A stretch of DNA of 64,000 nucleotides from Acidobacteriota bacterium (GTDB lineage: Bacteria; Acidobacteriota; Terriglobia; Acidiferrales; UBA7541), in the NCBI GenBank assembly GCA_003154775.1, contig PMES01000101.1:25878-89877 (forward strand). Reading direction: 5' to 3'. A program made the position numbers and the translations under genes. The stretch's first letter is position 1. Each line of letters starts with the position of its first letter. Shown here one piece after another: positions 33,883-43,050 of this stretch. Under the pieces are notes generated by a model. The model was not told the DNA's origin, ran no database searches, and saw only the letters and a program-made list of their open reading frames with translations.

Positions 33883-36800
33883 ATGTTCTCGCAAAGCCGC
33901 GCAAAAAAGACGCCGCAGGAAATCGCCGCTGGCGGCGTTTTGCGTGCCGCCAGGGCGGGAGCCGGCCGTGAAACGTGGATCCGCATCGCCATTGATGAAT
34001 TGGCGATGGAACCATCCATCGAACGCATCGGGATCTGGCTCGAGCCGGCTGCACAGGATGGAGACAGAGGTACGGTTGTCTTCAGCGGCGCAGTTTGGGA
34101 ACGCAGCGCTGGTAACTTGCCGCCGGAGTGGCGAAAGATCTCAGCGGAAGCGCCTCTGCCCCGCGAAGTTCTAAACGGCACAAGCAGCGTGGAACACGAA
34201 CTGGCGGGCACTTCGAATGCGCCCATGCTCGGGCCGCTTGTGGAACTCCAGCGCGCCCTCTGGGTGCCCATCATCGGGCACCGCATCCTCGGCGGCCTGA
34301 TCCTTGCCGGAACCAGGGAAAAACAGACACTCCTGCCCCGCGCGAAGGTGGAGCGCATCGCGGAAGAACTCGGCCTTCTCCTTGAAATCGAGGAAGAGCG
34401 CCGGTTGGCCCGCGAGCGCCAGGAGGATCTGACGCTCTGGCGGCGTATTCAGGATCTGCTGCGGGAACCCGAAGACCCCAAGGATTTATTGCGCGAATTG
34501 GCGGAAAGCTGCACCGGGGGAAAGGGGAAAGGCGGGGCTGGCGCCGTCTTTGCATTGATTGGCGAGCGAAGCAACGCTTTCCCCGTGAACGCACCAGCGG
34601 CCTCGGGCGAAGTGAATCGCCTGGTGCTCTGCGGACAGAGCGGAGATCCCGAGTGGGCGCACAGTCTCGATCAAGGGCCGCTCGAGAATCTCTGGCGCCA
34701 GGCGCTGGAAACAGGGCGCGTCTGTGGCGCGGAGGCCGAACGCCTTCCCCTGGCGCGCAAGATTTCCAGGGTTGTGGCCATTCCCATGGAATTCGATGGA
34801 GCGGTGAACGCGGTGCTGCTGGCCGGGCTTCCCTGGCCAAGGAGTTCTCTCGGCGTGCTGGAGCGATTGGAGCTGCGCGCGCTTCTGGCGGCTCAGGTCC
34901 TGGAGCGTCGAAACCGCATCGCGCGGGAGCTGTGCGAAGAGTCGCAACAAAGAACCTTGCTGGAATTGCATGAAGAGCCCGTGGTGATCGTGGACCGCCG
35001 AGGATTCATCACCGCGATGAGCCGCGGGGCCAGGCAACTGATCGCGGATTCGGCAGAACCGCGGGAAGATACCCATCAGGTCTTGCGATTTGCGGAGGTC
35101 TTCCGGCCACGGGAGTGGGAGGAAGTTCATGGTTGGGTGGAATCTGCTTTCGTCGAGGGAACCCAGGGACCGGAAGAATCGCTTGTGGCGTACTTGAAAA
35201 ACGGGACCGAGTTACGATTGCGACGCACGGCGATTTCCGATGGGAAGCATTGCTCCATATTCCTGGAGAGGGTGGCCGGATTGGGGCGCGCGCGGCAGGT
35301 CCATGAAGGGGAGGCGGAACTCCACCAGGTACTGGACTGGCTGGATGAAGGGGTTGTTGTCTTCGACGAAAACGATCGCATTCGTGCGAAGAATGCGCGA
35401 TTTCTTCAGATCCTGGGTCTCAGCGCGGACGACGGCGCTTCCTTGCAGAGTCTCGAGGACCTGATACGCCGCACGGCAAAGAGTGCCAGGGAGCCCGAAA
35501 AGTTCGCGGCCCGTTGGAAAGCCTTTGCGGAAGGCGCCGAGGAGAGGATGCGCGAGGAATTGGCCATGGAAGCGCCTCTTCCTCAGGTGATTGAGCGGTC
35601 CACACGCGCAATTGTCGGGGAAAACGGGCGAAAACTGGGGCGCGTGGAAGTGTACCGGGAGATGAGCGCACAGCGAATGTTCCAGTCCCGCATGATGCAG
35701 ACGGAGAAGCTGGCGGCAATCGGGCAGCGCGTCACCGGGATCGTCCATGAATTGAGTAACCCGCTCACAACCATACTGGTGAACGCGCAGCGCCTGGTGT
35801 CACAGGATGGCGATGGGATGCGCGCCACGCTTTCGCAAAACATCTTGGAAGAGTCCGAACGCGCCACGGCCATACTCCGGCAGTTGCTCGTATTGTCGCG
35901 GGAATCGTTGCCGGAGCGGCGGCGTGTTTCCTTGAATGAATTGGTCGATCGCACCATGGAACTCCAGAGGCTGGCGCTTTCCGGAAGCCACCTTCGCCTG
36001 ATCGTCGAAAAGCAGGAGGGGCTGCCTCTCATTGAAGGGGACTACGTCCAACTGCAGCAGGTACTGATGAATCTGCTCCAGAATGCCCAGCAAGCCCTCG
36101 AATACAGCGGAACGGGCAGCACCATCGGCGTGCGCACGGGATTCGCCGGCGGCAGCCGCGTCACCCTGGAAGTCTGGGACGACGGCCCGGGGATTCCCGG
36201 GGTGATCCAGGCGCGCGTTTTCGATCCCTTCTTTACCACCAAGCCGCCCGGTGTGGGCACCGGTTTAGGGCTGGCGATTGTGCTGGGCTTCGTGCGCCAG
36301 CACGGTGGCACCGTCGCGCTGGTGAGTCCGCCGCACGGGGGCGCGCGTTTCGTCGTGGAATTGCCGGTTCCTCCAGTGGCCGGCATACACGACGACGAGC
36401 AATGTGCTGGATTGGCGGCAGAAGAACTCCCGCTAACGGCGGAGCATGTCGTGCTCGAAAGTGTGCCGGCAGGCAAAGTGCCACGAATCCTGGTAGTGGA
36501 GGACGAACCAACGGTCGCGAACCTGATTGCGGATGTTTTGGGCGACCAAGGCATGCGCGTGGACGTCCTACTGGACAGCTGCGAGGCCGTGCAGCAGGCG
36601 GAACGCGAATCCTATGACCTGGTCATCTGTGACCTGAAGATGCCCGGCATGGATGGCCAGAGGTTCTATCAGACACTGGTGCAGCGGCAGAATGCGCTTC
36701 GCGAGCATGTTTTGTTTGTAACGGGCGACATGGTTGCGCCGCGCACACAGAAGTTTCTGGATCGCCATCACCTGACACACGTAGCTAAACCATTCCGCAT

Positions 36801-36891
36801 GGAAGAATTGAGCGGCGCGGTCCACGGGATGTTGAGAACGAAAAAGGAGATGGCTGCCGTCCGGGTAAGCGTCAAGGCCAAAGAAGCCTAG
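33883..36891 (+). CDS. Hybrid sensor histidine kinase (GAF-like, PAS, HisKA, HATPase, REC)
   Basis: The 1002-residue soluble kinase has an N-terminal GAF-like region (about 20-340) and PAS-like segments (about 360-470 and 490-600). The NtrB-like HisKA box [13 protein letters not shown] holds His622, and the HATPase has [12 protein letters not shown] (N box), DDGPGIPG and [20 protein letters not shown]-terminal receiver has VEDEPTV and phospho-acceptor Asp917 (VICDLKMPG). No transmembrane helix was seen, so it senses a cytosolic signal. It lies 169 bases after the NtrC-type regulator, its probable partner, and 4 bases before the next gene. Confidence 0.9.
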   Translation: MFSQSRAKKTPQEIAAGGVLRAARAGAGRETWIRIAIDELAMEPSIERIGIWLEPAAQDGDRGTVVFSGAVWERSAGNLPPEWRKISAEAPLPREVLNGTSSVEHELAGTSNAPMLGPLVELQRALWVPIIGHRILGGLILAGTREKQTLLPRAKVERIAEELGLLLEIEEERRLARERQEDLTLWRRIQDLLREPEDPKDLLRELAESCTGGKGKGGAGAVFALIGERSNAFPVNAPAASGEVNRLVLCGQSGDPEWAHSLDQGPLENLWRQALETGRVCGAEAERLPLARKISRVVAIPMEFDGAVNAVLLAGLPWPRSSLGVLERLELRALLAAQVLERRNRIARELCEESQQRTLLELHEEPVVIVDRRGFITAMSRGARQLIADSAEPREDTHQVLRFAEVFRPREWEEVHGWVESAFVEGTQGPEESLVAYLKNGTELRLRRTAISDGKHCSIFLERVAGLGRARQVHEGEAELHQVLDWLDEGVVVFDENDRIRAKNARFLQILGLSADDGASLQSLEDLIRRTAKSAREPEKFAARWKAFAEGAEERMREELAMEAPLPQVIERSTRAIVGENGRKLGRVEVYREMSAQRMFQSRMMQTEKLAAIGQRVTGIVHELSNPLTTILVNAQRLVSQDGDGMRATLSQNILEESERATAILRQLLVLSRESLPERRRVSLNELVDRTMELQRLALSGSHLRLIVEKQEGLPLIEGDYVQLQQVLMNLLQNAQQALEYSGTGSTIGVRTGFAGGSRVTLEVWDDGPGIPGVIQARVFDPFFTTKPPGVGTGLGLAIVLGFVRQHGGTVALVSPPHGGARFVVELPVPPVAGIHDDEQCAGLAAEELPLTAEHVVLESVPAGKVPRILVVEDEPTVANLIADVLGDQGMRVDVLLDSCEAVQQAERESYDLVICDLKMPGMDGQRFYQTLVQRQNALREHVLFVTGDMVAPRTQKFLDRHHLTHVAKPFRMEELSGAVHGMLRTKKEMAAVRVSVKAKEA

Positions 36892-36895
36892 AGAG

Positions 36896-37636
36896 ATGGG
36901 TAACACGATGTGGGAACAAGAGCAAGACAAACGGGAAGAGTTCGTGATGGTGTGCGGAGAGCGGGAATTCAGCGAAGAAGTGCAGGGCGAATGGGGGCAG
37001 CGCCATAATCCGGCCCGCCTGGAGTGCGTAAGTGGATGGCAGTCGGCGCGCAAGCTACTGGAAGCACGCATCCCCGCCGTGATTTTAGTCGAGCAGCGAA
37101 CCGTGGAGCCGGACGCCAGAGCGGAGCGGGAGGAGCTGCCGGCGCTGAACGCGGTGGTCACTCTGTTTGCGGGTTATGCGCCGACGGTGGTGGTGGGTAG
37201 CGCGGAGCAGCAGGCGGGTCTGCTGGCACTGCTGGCGGGCGGAACAGTGGATTTTGTGACGCGCGCCGCGGATTGCCTGCCGGTGGCCATGGGCTTGGTG
37301 GAGCGCCGTCTGCGTCGGCACAACGGATGGCGAAACGCCAGGATGGCGCACCCCTTGGAAACCGAAGATCATCCCGGAGATTCGGAGACCCGGGATTTCG
37401 GGGAAATTTTGCGCCACGAATTGAACAACCCCCTCACCGGGATACTCGGCAATGCCGAGCTCTTGTTGGTGGAACTCCGCAGGAAAAAGGTGCCCCTGCC
37501 ACCGCAGGCGGAGCACCGTCTGGAAACCATCGCCGCGCTCGCCGTGCGCATGCGGGAAACCGTGCGGCGCCTGAGCGACGAATGGGAAGCGCAGTCCGAA
37601 GCCATGACCCGCGACGTGGTCCAGTCCCCGAACTAA
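36896..37636 (+). CDS. Pseudo-receiver/HisKA protein without an ATPase domain
   Basis: The 246-residue protein has a receiver-like N-terminal part (about 15-135) lacking the phospho-acceptor Asp and the acidic pair. A HisKA dimerisation helix follows with ILRHELNNPLTGILGNAELL, His174. The protein ends soon after the four-helix-bundle region, so there is no HATPase domain. It may act as a phosphotransfer or dominant regulator of the kinase upstream, with which it overlaps in transcription (gap 4 bases). It does not look like truncation by frameshift: sequence after the stop (37637) shows no HATPase. The function is unknown. Confidence 0.75.
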   Translation: MGNTMWEQEQDKREEFVMVCGEREFSEEVQGEWGQRHNPARLECVSGWQSARKLLEARIPAVILVEQRTVEPDARAEREELPALNAVVTLFAGYAPTVVVGSAEQQAGLLALLAGGTVDFVTRAADCLPVAMGLVERRLRRHNGWRNARMAHPLETEDHPGDSETRDFGEILRHELNNPLTGILGNAELLLVELRRKKVPLPPQAEHRLETIAALAVRMRETVRRLSDEWEAQSEAMTRDVVQSPN

Positions 37637-37649
37637 GCGTTAGCGCGAA

Positions 37650-38047
37650 TCACGGCGCCGTCGTGGGGTCCGCGAAGAACTGCAAGACCCGGCGGCGGAA
37701 TTCCTGCGGCTGGTACGCCAGCGCCGCCGTGTGAAACGCGCGCGGAACCACCCAAAGCGATTTTGGCCGCCGCGCAGCCTTGTAAATCCTTTCGGCGTGG
37801 CGGCACGGCAGCGTCGTGTCCGCGGTGTCGCAAATCAAGAGAACAGGAAAAGGGCGCGAAGCCACCGCGAGTTCCGGAGAGACATTCGCGGCTGGGAAGC
37901 CCGCCAGCGATTGCCCGCGGTGCAGCATCATCCACGCGCCGGGTGCAAAAATGCCGGCGCCGCCAGCCAGCCTGCCACGCCCGCAAACGCAGGCGGAAAG
38001 AAGAGCAAGATTAGAAGGATGCGGAGAAGCCGCCGGCGCGTTCGCAT
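37650..38047 (-). pseudogene. Alpha/beta hydrolase with an internal deletion
   Basis: On the minus strand ATG 38047 opens MRTRRRLLRILLILLFPPAF with a signal-like stretch and WLAAPAFLHPARG, then a stop. The next frame (from 37931) resumes at MMLHRGQSLAGFPAANVS and continues with DTADTTLPCRHAERIYKAA and HTAALAYQPQEFRRRVLQFF, the C-terminal half of alpha/beta hydrolases with the last Asp and His. The central region with the nucleophile GxSxG is missing. A clean deletion with a frame change explains the arrangement. Confidence 0.65.
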
Positions 38048-38135
38048 ATTAAAGTAGACGCAAAAGAAGCAGGGAAAGTTCAAGGCAGCGGGAACTGTTT
38101 CTCATCGTGCACAAGCCGTCGCATCCGCCTGGTCA

Positions 38136-38175
38136 CGTAGGGGTCCAGCACCGCTGGACCCCATGCCCGCAAGAT
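38136..38175. repeat. Family C dispersed hairpin
   Basis: GTAGGGGTCCAGCA followed by CCGCTGGACCCC and ATGCCCGCAAGATC; the arms GGGGTCCAGC and GCTGGACCCC are complementary. It lies 6 bases before the 3' end of the ABC-2 permease gene. Confidence 0.7.
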
Positions 38176-38180
38176 CAAAA

Positions 38181-39389
38181 TCAGGATCGGAACAGCACAT
38201 CTTCGCGCTGAAACATTTTGACGGCGAGAAAGAGCGCCGCGGCGGCATAGACGCACGTCGAGAAAAAGATGATGGCGATGAAATTCCAGTGATAGGTGCC
38301 GGTGACCAGCTCCTTGCAGAGCAGGCTGGCGTTGAGGATCGGCACCAAGGCAAGTTTGGCGGTGAGGTCGATTGGCAACATCGCGGCGACGGCAGGAATG
38401 ATGACGATGAACATGAGCGGGCTGACGTAGCTCTGGGCTTCCTTATAGCTTTTGGCAAAGAGGGACACGGTCATGACGCCAGCGGAGAAAAGGACGGCAA
38501 CCGGTAGCACCATGATGAAGATGGAGAGGACCGTGTAAATGCCGATGTGCAGTTGGAGTTGGGCGGCATCGGCGCCAGCCGTGTCAAAGGCGTGCAGGTG
38601 CCCGAGGACCGCGAAGGAGACGCCCATGGACGTGACGGAGAGTGCGGCGGTGACGAGCGCGGTGGTGAGCACGAGGAAGAACTTGCCGAAGACCAGGTCC
38701 ACGCGGGCGATGGGGCTGGAAAGTATGGTTTCCATCGTGCCGCGTTCCTTTTCGCCCGCGGTCAGGTCCATGGCGGGATACATGCTTCCGGTGAGGCAGA
38801 GAAGGATTACCATGTAGCCGATGACGCCGCCGAAGGCCGCGCCGCCGACCTTTTCGGGCGGGGCGACGTTGTGCTCCTTGATTTCAAACGGTTTGAAAGC
38901 CGTTTCGGGGAGGTTCTTGGCGGCGAGGTTGTCGTGAACGATGCGGTCGCGGTATTTTTCAAGGCCCTTCTGGATGTTGCCGGTGGCGATGGAGGACTTC
39001 ACATCGCCTTCGTAGTTGTGGATCAGCAGCGTGGCGGACTTTTCGTGCGCGACGTCGTCCTGGAAGCCCGCGGGAATCTCGATGGCCGCGCGAATCTCCT
39101 TGTTAATGACCGCATCCTTCCAATTCTGGGTGGTGGGGACAATCTTGATTTTGCCGGAGCCCCGCAATTCCGCAAGAATGCCGGGGGAATCGTCTCCGCC
39201 GAGGATCATGACCGCGGGGACTTCCTCCTTGGCCTTGCCGATGAGAGCGGAAAAGGCGGCCCCGATTCCGGCAGTCAGTAGCGGAAAGAGGAGGAGCGGC
39301 ACAAGAAGCGAGGAAATCAGGGTGCGCCGGTCGCGCAGAGCCTCGCGCAGTTCCTTGCGATAGACGATGCCGATATTGCGGAGATTCAT
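38181..39389 (-). CDS. ABC-2 type exporter permease (NatB-like)
   Basis: The 402-residue membrane protein belongs to the NatB/ABC-2 permease family. It has one N-terminal transmembrane helix (RRTLISSLLVPLLLFPLLTAG), a large extracytoplasmic domain (residues about 45-190), then five to six C-terminal helices with the family motif AGEKERGTMETILSSPIARVDLVFGKF (two pieces) around 215-245. It would form the pore of an exporter with the adjacent ATPase; Na+ extrusion or drug export is possible, and the substrate is unknown. The ATG at 39389 starts one base after the stop of the ATPase gene. Confidence 0.9.
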   Translation of the reverse strand: MNLRNIGIVYRKELREALRDRRTLISSLLVPLLLFPLLTAGIGAAFSALIGKAKEEVPAVMILGGDDSPGILAELRGSGKIKIVPTTQNWKDAVINKEIRAAIEIPAGFQDDVAHEKSATLLIHNYEGDVKSSIATGNIQKGLEKYRDRIVHDNLAAKNLPETAFKPFEIKEHNVAPPEKVGGAAFGGVIGYMVILLCLTGSMYPAMDLTAGEKERGTMETILSSPIARVDLVFGKFFLVLTTALVTAALSVTSMGVSFAVLGHLHAFDTAGADAAQLQLHIGIYTVLSIFIMVLPVAVLFSAGVMTVSLFAKSYKEAQSYVSPLMFIVIIPAVAAMLPIDLTAKLALVPILNASLLCKELVTGTYHWNFIAIIFFSTCVYAAAALFLAVKMFQREDVLFRS

Positions 39390-39390
39390 G

Positions 39391-40146
39391 TCAGTTGGCC
39401 TCTTGCCCGGCGTAGTGAGGAGCGACAACCTTCACGAAGATTTCTTCCAGGTCGTTTTCGCTGTAGCGGGAACGCAGTGCGGCAAGGGAGCCCTCCGCCA
39501 GGAGTTTGCCGGACTGGATAATGCCGATGATGTCGCACAATTTCTCCACCTCGCTCATCACGTGGGTCGAGAAAATTACGGTTTTGCCCCGCTGGCGGCA
39601 TTCGCGAATGAAGCCGACGATCGTGCGGGCAGTCATGATGTCCAGGCCAAGCGTGGGCTCGTCAAAGATCATCACCGGGGGGTCGTGAACGAGGGTGCGG
39701 GCGATGGAGGTCTTCTGCTTCATGCCGGTGGAGAGCTTGTCGCAACGGCGGTCGCGAAATGAATTCATGTCCAGGCGGGTGAAGATGTCATCCACGCGCT
39801 TCTTCAGAGTGGCTTCATCTAGACCGTTCAAGCGCCCGAAGTATTCGACCATCTCCTGGGAGGTCAGGCGGGGGTAGAGAGCCGTAGCGGTGGAGAGGAA
39901 GCCGACGTTGGCGCGCACCTTTTCGGGGGCTTCCACGACGTCGTAGCCGCACACAATGGCCGTGCCGTCTGTGGGCTCCAGAATGGTGGCCAGCAAACGC
40001 AGCGTGGTAGTTTTGCCTGCGCCGTTCGCGCCCAGCAGGCCGTAAATCTCGCCCGGCTTGCAGACGAAGCTGACGTTATCAACCGCGCGAATTTCGCCGC
40101 GCTTCTTGTCCTTGAACGTTTTGGTCAGACCACGAGTCTCGATCAT
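39391..40146 (-). CDS. ABC exporter ATP-binding protein (NatA-like)
   Basis: The 251-residue ATPase has Walker A GANGAGKTTTL, Q-loop LSTATALYPRLTSQEMVEYF, signature LSTGMKQKTSIARTL, Walker B VMIFDEPTLGLD and switch His STHVMSEVEKLCD. It is of the NatA/CcmA type that pairs with ABC-2 permeases such as the one downstream. ATG 40146 is preferred because MIETRGLTKTFKDKKRGE is the normal family start; upstream codons are not conserved-looking. The gene pair is co-directional with a 1-base gap, so co-translation is likely. Confidence 0.92.
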   Translation of the reverse strand: MIETRGLTKTFKDKKRGEIRAVDNVSFVCKPGEIYGLLGANGAGKTTTLRLLATILEPTDGTAIVCGYDVVEAPEKVRANVGFLSTATALYPRLTSQEMVEYFGRLNGLDEATLKKRVDDIFTRLDMNSFRDRRCDKLSTGMKQKTSIARTLVHDPPVMIFDEPTLGLDIMTARTIVGFIRECRQRGKTVIFSTHVMSEVEKLCDIIGIIQSGKLLAEGSLAALRSRYSENDLEEIFVKVVAPHYAGQEAN

Positions 40147-40286
40147 GGTAGGAACCTCACAGAATTCGTCCGGGTACAGGGCAGACTGCGTCCATTGAAT
40201 ACTACGCAGGGGATGCAAAAAAATTACCAAAGACCGGTGCAACAACGGAGGTAAATCGCAAAGCGTTGGGTGCCAGCAAGTGATGG

Positions 40287-40448
40287 TTACCCTTTGTGGC
40301 AGTTGGGGCACTGTTTCGCATCAAACTTTTCTGGAGACACGCGGAAGACATTGTTGCACTGAATGCACACCCGGTGGAGTACCTTGGGAGGGGCCGGAGT
40401 GCCCGGTTTGTCGGCCGGATGGGCGGTCGGCGCTTCGCTGTTGCTCAT
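40287..40448 (-). CDS. Small zinc-ribbon protein (53 residues)
   Basis: A 53-residue frame runs from ATG 40448 to TAA 40287. It has a Pro/Ala-rich head and the zinc-ribbon-like pair VCIQCNNVF and QCPNCHKG at 28-53, with four cysteines in CxxC-xn-CxxC spacing. Small zinc-ribbon proteins of this sort are common in Acidobacteriota but of unknown role. It is upstream of the ABC ATPase gene on the same strand (gap 140 bases), so it might be co-transcribed. Confidence 0.6.
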   Translation of the reverse strand: MSNSEAPTAHPADKPGTPAPPKVLHRVCIQCNNVFRVSPEKFDAKQCPNCHKG

Positions 40449-40712
40449 GCCTGGATTCTAACACGGCGACGCCGCTGACGGACTTCGCCATCCCGAATCT
40501 GGCCCCCGGCATCTCATTGCCAATGACGGGACAGGAACGGAAGTGTGTGGAGAAATGGCCAACCGTCCTGATAGACTTTACCGCAGGGATAGACCGCCCA
40601 GGCAATCGGCCAGAAAGCCCCGCAAAAGAATCGTTTGAACCCAGCGAGGAGTGCTCGCGGGTGTGGCTTGGACGAGCGCTTATGGCTGGTGACGGCTCGA
40701 TTTCAGGTACTT

Positions 40713-41996
40713 ATGGATAAGAAGCTGCGAAACAGGGTTGTAGTGTTCCTGCTGTTGGCGGGAATCGTGGCCTTTCTGCTGGTGCGGATTAGCGGGCGGC
40801 AGCCGGTGGCAAAAATATCGGCGACCACGCCGGTCCGGCGGAACATTGTTGCCTCCATCAGCAGCAATGGCAAAGTCGAACCCATCGCACCCGCTACCGT
40901 GCGGGCCCAGTTGGACACCTTTGTGACCAAGGTCCACTTATTGCCGGGGCAGAACGTCAAGAAGGGCCAACTCCTGCTCGAATTGAACGTAAAGGATGCA
41001 TCCTCGCAACTAGCCGCCGCCAAGGCGAGACTTTTGCGCGCGCAAGACGACTTGCGTGTGGCTAAAGCCGGCGGGCGCTCGGATGAAGCTGCGCGTATCA
41101 ATGGGGACTTGGCGAAAGCGCAAGCCGAGCGCGACCGTTTGCAACGAAACCACGATTCATTGACCCGGCTGCTGGCACAGGGCGCGGCGACAAAGGACGA
41201 GCTCACCGCCAATGACCTGGCCCTGGAAAAAATGCACGCCGAAGTGAACAAATTGGCGGCAGCCAAAAAGGAATTTGACCGGCAAGCGAATCTCGACCAA
41301 TCCCGCTCATCCCTTGCCGTGCAGCAGGCGCAGAGCGATGTCGCGGCGCTGGAAGACAAAGTACAGCAAGGGCGCATCCGTGCCTCTATTGATGGAACCC
41401 TCTACGCCATGCCGGTCCATGAAGGTGATTTTGTGAAGGTAGGCGACCTGCTCGCGGAAATGGCCGATCTCCACAAAGTGCGCGTCCGCGCTTTCATCGA
41501 CGAACCGGAAATGGGAGCGCTGGAGCCCGATGAACCCGTGAAAATTACGTGGGACGCCCTCCCAAACCGTGTCTGGGAAGGTAAGACGGAAATCATCCCC
41601 AAGCAAGTGGTGGCCCGGGGATTGCGAAACGTCGGCGAACTGTTGTGCTCCGTGCAGAACGATAAACTGGAACTTCTCCCCAACACCAACGTAAACGTGC
41701 GCATAAATTTAAAGGAACGCCTGAATGTATTGAGCGTGACGCGCGGGGCGGTGGAAACGGACAATTCACAGCGCTACGTTTTTGTGGTGCGGGATCGCGT
41801 GGGGCAATCCCGCCTTGAAAAACGGCTGATTCAGGTGGGCATTGCCGATGCCACGAATTACGAGGTTGTCAGTGGATTGCGGGAAGGCGAAGTGGTCGCC
41901 ATCCCCGGCGATGTGGAATTGCACGACGGCATGACCGTAAAAGTTGTGAACATGGCGTCGTCGAATCTGAAGGAAGCGAAGGATGCGAGTCTGTAG
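40713..41996 (+). CDS. Efflux periplasmic adaptor (MacA/HlyD family)
   Basis: The 427-residue membrane-fusion protein has an N-terminal anchor helix (RNRVVVFLLLAGIVAFLLV), a biotinyl-lipoyl-like part (TFVTKVHLLPGQNVKKGQLL) and a long coiled coil (about residues 95-225). The second half of the lipoyl domain is GTLYAMPVHEGDFVKVGDLL, followed by beta-barrel and membrane-proximal domains with VVAIPGDVELHDGMTVKV. It would bridge an inner-membrane permease and an outer-membrane channel. ATG 40713 precedes the anchor helix directly. It is the first gene of an efflux operon; the next gene overlaps its 3' end by 14 bases. Confidence 0.9.
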   Translation: MDKKLRNRVVVFLLLAGIVAFLLVRISGRQPVAKISATTPVRRNIVASISSNGKVEPIAPATVRAQLDTFVTKVHLLPGQNVKKGQLLLELNVKDASSQLAAAKARLLRAQDDLRVAKAGGRSDEAARINGDLAKAQAERDRLQRNHDSLTRLLAQGAATKDELTANDLALEKMHAEVNKLAAAKKEFDRQANLDQSRSSLAVQQAQSDVAALEDKVQQGRIRASIDGTLYAMPVHEGDFVKVGDLLAEMADLHKVRVRAFIDEPEMGALEPDEPVKITWDALPNRVWEGKTEIIPKQVVARGLRNVGELLCSVQNDKLELLPNTNVNVRINLKERLNVLSVTRGAVETDNSQRYVFVVRDRVGQSRLEKRLIQVGIADATNYEVVSGLREGEVVAIPGDVELHDGMTVKVVNMASSNLKEAKDASL

Positions 41997-42972
41997 GGCG
42001 CTTCTCGCCGCGTTGCTGTTTTCTCTGGCTGTGCAAGCGATTGCTGGCAGGGCGCAGGAAGCCCCGTTGGATGCGGCTCGAAGGGCTTACGAAAGCACGG
42101 ATTACGCCGAGGCCATCGCCATCCTCAACGAAGCCGCGGCAAAAGAACCCAACAACGGGGAGATCCAGCTTCTCCTGACCAAGGCTCACTTGGGTGTCGA
42201 ACAGTTTAATGCGGCTGAGAAGAGCGGCGAGCGGGCCGTGGCGATCAATCCGAAAAACTCCGAATACCACAATTGGCTGGGGCAAGCCTATGGCGGCAAG
42301 GCCGATCACGCTTCGATGTTCACCGCGTACTCGCTTGCCAGGAAAACACGGAAGGAATTTGAAACCGCGGTGCAGCTCGACGACCGCAATTTCGACGCCG
42401 CGCAACATCTCGTTGAATTCGACTGTACTGCTCCCTCCTTTGTTGGAGGAGGGGAAGAAAAGGCTCGCCCGCTGATTCAGAAATTGCTGCTGCTCGACGC
42501 TTCTCAGGGGCATTATGCGGCCGGAAATTGCCGGCGCCTGAAAAAAGATTTCGCGGCAGCGGACGCTGAGTTTATGAAGGCGCTCGAGAGCCACCCGAAC
42601 TCGCTGGACATCATCGAAGAGATTGCCGGGTATTTTGCAAATCGCGGCTTAGCCGAGCGCGTGTTGTCGGCGGCCGATGCCGCCGAAGCAGCGGCGCCGG
42701 CAGACCCCCGTGCGCGGTTTTTCCGCGCCATGGGCTGGATCCTTCAGGGGGAGAAGTTGCCGGATGCCGAAAAGATTCTACTAAACTACATCCAGGCGGT
42801 GCCCAGGCACCCGACGTATCCGGGCCCGTGGGCCGCTCATTATTGGCTGGGCCAGCTCTATGAAAAGCAGAAGAATCTGGCGGCGGCCCGCGGAGAGTAT
42901 GGCGCCGCCTTGAAACTGAACGCAAAATACAAGAGGGCCCAGGATGCGCTTAAACAACTGGGGAAGTCATGA
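41983..42972 (+). CDS. Secreted TPR protein in the efflux operon
   Basis: The 329-residue protein has a signal peptide (ALLAALLFSLAVQAIAG) and about six TPR units beginning AYESTDYAEAIAILNEAAAK, each with the usual small and aromatic positions. It probably lies in the periplasm and provides a protein-protein scaffold. It overlaps the adaptor gene by 14 bases and precedes the permease by 78 bases. A TPR gene between a MacA-like adaptor and a MacB-like permease is not standard. No enzymatic motif was found. Confidence 0.8.
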   Translation: MRVCRALLAALLFSLAVQAIAGRAQEAPLDAARRAYESTDYAEAIAILNEAAAKEPNNGEIQLLLTKAHLGVEQFNAAEKSGERAVAINPKNSEYHNWLGQAYGGKADHASMFTAYSLARKTRKEFETAVQLDDRNFDAAQHLVEFDCTAPSFVGGGEEKARPLIQKLLLLDASQGHYAAGNCRRLKKDFAAADAEFMKALESHPNSLDIIEEIAGYFANRGLAERVLSAADAAEAAAPADPRARFFRAMGWILQGEKLPDAEKILLNYIQAVPRHPTYPGPWAAHYWLGQLYEKQKNLAAARGEYGAALKLNAKYKRAQDALKQLGKS

Positions 42973-43050
42973 GGCGCGGCGATCCAAGCGGGCCTGGCTG
43001 GAGCCACAGGTTCCGGCTGCGAGCCGCAAGGTGAGGGCCTAAACCATCTT

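Noticed and set aside
37636..38180. ORFs on both strands read as intact genes
   Set aside because: They are pieces of a deleted alpha/beta hydrolase and a family C hairpin.
38547..39281. 244-residue plus-strand ORF
   Set aside because: Antisense of the ABC-2 permease, whose frame has clear helices and motifs.
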